Below are positions 31,264 through 33,245 of a stretch of 33,245 nucleotides of DNA, piece by piece. Made by a program: the position numbers and the translations under genes. The notes under the pieces were generated by a model. That model was given only the letters and a program-made list of their open reading frames with translations, searched no databases and was not told the origin of the DNA. Numbering within the stretch: the first letter of the stretch is position 1; every line of letters begins with the position of its first letter. The DNA is from Clostridiaceae bacterium (GTDB lineage: Bacteria; Bacillota; Clostridia; Oscillospirales; Acutalibacteraceae): assembly GCA_904501705.1 (NCBI GenBank), contig CAJGCA010000013.1, positions 1-33,245 of the forward strand, in the 5' to 3' direction.

Positions 31264-31298
31264 AAAGCCTGCGGAGTTTCCGCAGGCTTTTTTCTTTT
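31264..31298 (+). terminator. Intrinsic terminator of the small-peptide gene
   Basis: A 12-bp perfect stem (AAAGCCTGCGGA / TCCGCAGGCTTT, 31264-31275 with 31279-31290) has a GTT loop and is followed by TTTCTTTT. It lies 20 bases after the stop codon and could also act on the minus strand. Confidence 0.93.
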
Positions 31299-31583
31299 CC
31301 CCAAAAAGAGCTGTCGGTGTTTTGACACGTATATGCTATAAAACCGCAAAACATCTTAGCTTTGTGTAAATGATATACTAAGTTGGCGCGAATAATCCGG
31401 ACGTGCCTCAAAGGGGCATATTTCGGTGCTCTTCGCCTTTTTTCTTTGATAGGCGCTGTCGTATTGGCGAGTATTTTAACAAAGGATGAGTGAAAATTCG
31501 CTTTTCCAAAACGGAGTTCGAGTTTAACTGCTCACCCTATGATGAATGTGGAAATAAACGATGGTACTATAAGGGGAATCATT
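31299..31583. other. Intergenic stretch without a supported gene
   Basis: I see no gene here. A short stem (GGTG / CGCC) followed by six T at about 31424-31443 could be a weak terminator. A TGCTATAAA element (31334-31342) resembles an extended -10 but has no -35 partner. Confidence 0.4.
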
Positions 31584-31697
31584 ATGCGTAAATATCTCTG
31601 TATGTTGTTAGTTGTATTGTTGCTTTGCTTGCGAATTGTTTGCGGAGTTGAGGACGACTTGCCGCCTTTGTTGGACATCGGGATCTCGCGATGCTGA
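31584..31697 (+). CDS. Possible small secreted peptide (37 residues) or gene remnant
   Basis: AAGGGG lies about 8 bases above an ATG that opens MRKYLCMLLVVLLLCLRIVC, followed by GVEDDLPPLLDIGISRC. The hydrophobic run looks like a signal peptide. The reading frame stops at 31697, while another frame stays open to 31821 (GSRDAEGERRGEGFCAKIGE and onward), so this may be a frameshifted remnant of a small secreted protein. No convincing promoter is seen. Confidence 0.3.
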   Translation: MRKYLCMLLVVLLLCLRIVCGVEDDLPPLLDIGISRC

Positions 31698-31760
31698 AGG
31701 CGAGCGTCGCGGTGAAGGATTCTGTGCCAAAATCGGTGAAATTTCACTAGGCTATTTTAA

Positions 31761-31800
31761 AACCGGTAGGCGTGCAGAATTATTTGCTCGCCTACCGGTT
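31761..31800. repeat. 12-bp perfect inverted repeat
   Basis: AACCGGTAGGCG (31761-31772) and CGCCTACCGGTT (31789-31800) flank a 16-base loop. On the minus strand it is followed by TTTAAAATAG, on the plus strand by no T-run. A 12-base palindrome (GTGAAATTTCAC, 31736-31747) lies just before it. It may be a terminator for the minus strand or an inserted palindromic element. Confidence 0.55.
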
Positions 31801-31966
31801 GAAATCGAAGATCCTGGCTGAGCCGGCGGCTTTTTATACGCACTCCCCAGAAGCCTTATCGTAGTGCGGCTGTCAACCGCCCGTGAGAGCTTACATAAAG
31901 GGTGATAAAAACACAAAAACGCGCAAGAAAGTCAAAAATATACGAAACTAGATCAAAATAATTCTA
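31801..31966. other. Intergenic stretch without a supported gene
   Basis: No gene seen. The sequence turns sharply AT-rich from about 31905. A small GCGG/CCGC stem near 31865-31880 is the only local structure I noticed. Confidence 0.4.
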
Positions 31967-31995
31967 TTGAATATAGGCTGTATTTATGATAGTAT
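31967..31995 (+). promoter_or_regulatory. Possible promoter in the AT-rich region
   Basis: TTGAAT (31967-31972) and TAGTAT (31990-31995) are 17 bases apart. The match is moderate, and AT-rich DNA yields such matches by chance. A terminator lies about 200 bases downstream with no reading frame between them. Confidence 0.35.
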
Positions 31996-32168
31996 GATAA
32001 TTAATATGGTATACCGTACGATAAAGACACATTTTTTCGTTATTTATTTGTTAAATTGTCCAAATTAACAAGATTATTATATTTTTTCTTAAAAATTAGA
32101 CTAAAATCGGCTTAATAGGATACGATTAGACAAAAAGCGCGAGTGAATTGCGCAGATAATACCTGCTC

Positions 32169-32198
32169 GCGAAAAAATGTTAATTTTTTCGCTTTTTT
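32169..32198 (+). terminator. Intrinsic terminator in the AT-rich region
   Basis: GCGAAAAAAT (32169-32178) and ATTTTTTCGC (32183-32192) form a 10-bp perfect stem with a GTTA loop, followed by six T. It insulates the promoter at 32211-32239 from upstream transcription. Confidence 0.85.
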
Positions 32199-32210
32199 GT
32201 ACAAAAAGTG

Positions 32211-32239
32211 TTTTCAAACGCATTTTTTTATGGTATAAT
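32211..32239 (+). promoter_or_regulatory. Promoter of the secreted protein at 32526
   Basis: TGGTATAAT is an extended -10 with perfect TATAAT at 32234-32239. TTTTCA (32211-32216) lies 17 bases upstream as a partial -35. The expected start near 32246 leaves a leader of about 280 bases. Confidence 0.72.
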
Positions 32240-32245
32240 GACAGC

Positions 32246-32525
32246 GATAACAAGAACTTCTGGATGTTACATTGGCGTTTTGCACAAAAAATCCGCGAGT
32301 TTTTACATAAAACAACGAAGAAGCAGCGAAAAGAGGATTATTGCTGCTGGAAGTGGTATTTTGCACGAGACAAAGTGCCGCGGGAAGGTCGGTCGATCAG
32401 ACGGCTCAGCCCGCAACGGGGGGGTAAACTCCTGTAGTTTCCTTATTTCAGAGGCAGGGCCTCTTTCACGGTTTCACGTGTTATTAGCAAAACAGCACCT
32501 AAATCTACGTAAAGGAGGAAATTCT
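32246..32525 (+). ncRNA. Structured leader RNA upstream of the secreted protein
   Basis: No gene is supported here. Local stems seen: AGCAGC/GCTGCT (32322-32327 with 32343-32348), GCAC/GTGC (32363-32366 with 32375-32378), GCGGG/CCCGC (32380-32384 with 32410-32414), a GGGG/CTCC hairpin with TAAA loop near 32421-32432, and AGAGGC/GCCTCT (32450-32455 with 32459-32464). This part (32320-32465) is GC-rich in an AT-rich setting, which is typical of a structured RNA. I could not match it to a known riboswitch class. Confidence 0.45.
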
Positions 32526-33245
32526 GTGAAAGGTATTTCCAAAAAACTGCTCAGCATCTTGGCGGCTGTCTGCTTGCTGGCGAGCATTGCTCTGCCCGCG
32601 GGTCTGCTGACGAGTGCTGGCACGGAGAGTGCTTCTGTCGATCCTACTTTGCCCGCAGCGGACGATTCGATCTACAAGTTCGACTTCAGCAGCATCACCT
32701 CCAGTCAACTTGCACTCGTTAGCAAAAATATGATGGGCGACGACACGGCCGGCTCTATCACCAAGGTTAATATTAAATTTGATTATTACCTCGGTGGCGA
32801 CGCGTTCTATGCTGTGACAGACAGCAGCGGTACGGCTTATTCCGATAAGACGACCGGCCAGCAGAATCTGCTGCCCGGTAAGCATACCTTCGAGGTGAGC
32901 CAGAATGTGTCCTTGAAGAACTTATACTTCGGCATCTACGGTTACACATTGTTGTCTGCAATGAGCCGCAATCACTCCGCTCCGCTGTACATCTGGAATC
33001 TGGAGATTAGCGGCACGGATAACACCGGCGATAAGACGGTGGACACCTCGAATCTTGGTTGGAACAGAGAGTATGTGACCAAGGTCGCGCACACCGAAGT
33101 TCCCACCGAATACAACGACGGCGGTATGCACAAGCTCGTGTATGCCGAGGCGAACAAAACCGCCGTTGTGGGTGGCAGCATTATTGATGTCACCTATGCT
33201 GTGGCGAACAGCTACACCCTGTCCTTTGACTACTATCTGGCAGAC
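32526..33245 (+). CDS. Secreted repeat-containing surface protein, cut by the window edge
   Basis: 240 codons are visible and no stop is reached. The GTG start has a perfect AAAGGAGG 9 bases upstream. Residues 1-32 are a signal peptide (KKLLSILAAVCLLASIALPA core, cleavage near TSA). The mature part looks like beta-rich modules: VNIKFDYYLGGDAFYAVTD with LLPGKHTFEVSQNVSLKNLY, then a second apparent module beginning near SYTLSFDYYLAD at the edge. Carbohydrate-binding or cell-surface roles are common for such modules, but I do not recognise a specific family. It has its own promoter and long leader. Confidence 0.78.
   Translation, partial: MKGISKKLLSILAAVCLLASIALPAGLLTSAGTESASVDPTLPAADDSIYKFDFSSITSSQLALVSKNMMGDDTAGSITKVNIKFDYYLGGDAFYAVTDSSGTAYSDKTTGQQNLLPGKHTFEVSQNVSLKNLYFGIYGYTLLSAMSRNHSAPLYIWNLEISGTDNTGDKTVDTSNLGWNREYVTKVAHTEVPTEYNDGGMHKLVYAEANKTAVVGGSIIDVTYAVANSYTLSFDYYLAD

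Noticed and set aside
31500..31545. tRNA gene suggested by GGAGTTCGAGTTTAACTGC
   Set aside because: The T-loop-like string has no acceptor stem, D arm or anticodon arm around it.
32177..32437. 86-codon ORF over the terminator and leader region
   Set aside because: It begins inside a terminator hairpin, upstream of the promoter that would transcribe the region, and has no ribosome binding site.
32379..32440. Cobalamin riboswitch
   Set aside because: CGGGAAGG and CAGCCCGCAACGG resemble parts of the cobalamin core, but the GGUGnnAAUCC segment and the closing GCCAGGAGACC box are missing, and the gene below is not cobalamin-related.

Overview
The window looks like chromosomal DNA of a Gram-positive, anaerobic, probably gut-type Clostridia species (Oscillospiraceae/Ruminococcaceae-like). 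The evidence is the Firmicutes-type rimP-nusA-ylxR-ylxQ-infB-rbfA-nrnA-truB-ribF operon, an Rnf-type membrane electron-transfer cluster, a MecA-like adaptor, lipoprotein sugar-binding proteins, ABC sugar permeases encoded without an ATPase, and strong AGGAGG ribosome binding sites. I cannot name the species from sequence alone.

Layout. From 59 to 4863, on the minus strand, lies an Rnf-like cluster in the order rnfC-rnfD-rnfE-rnfA, followed by a membrane-anchored glycosidase-like protein. The usual rnfG and rnfB are absent, and RnfC has lost its FMN/NADH loop. A divergent MecA-like gene (4993-5544) runs tail-to-tail into rpe, overlapping it by 50 bases. From 6229 to 14863, on the minus strand, is the translation/transcription operon. 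It is driven by a clear promoter at 14945-14973 with a leader hairpin, and ends with a RibF enzyme fused to a HAD phosphatase. tspO and a GH36/raffinose-synthase-like alpha-galactosidase complete the minus-strand block.

At 17.8 kb the coding strand switches. Two back-to-back sigma-A-type promoters (17778-17807 minus, 17884-17912 plus) separate the alpha-galactosidase from a large plus-strand sugar-import locus (18212-30886). This locus encodes a 920-residue solute-binding protein with two duplicated beta-sandwich-like modules, a permease pair, a signal peptide/NHL/TPR/Yip1 membrane protein, a DUF5696-like lipoprotein, a second permease pair, and, after a terminator-like hairpin and a separate promoter, a second solute-binding lipoprotein. 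The genes from 18212 to 29185 are overlapping or tightly spaced and probably form one transcript. No ATPase is encoded, so a shared MsmK/MalK-type ATPase elsewhere is expected. I regard this double transporter with two poorly characterised membrane/surface partners as the main candidate for an undescribed system.

From 30887 to 32525 the DNA is mostly non-coding and becomes AT-rich. It holds a self-contained 41-codon peptide gene with its own promoter and terminator, several hairpins, a possible small RNA unit, and a promoter followed by a structured leader of about 280 bases. That leader precedes a secreted protein that runs off the right edge.
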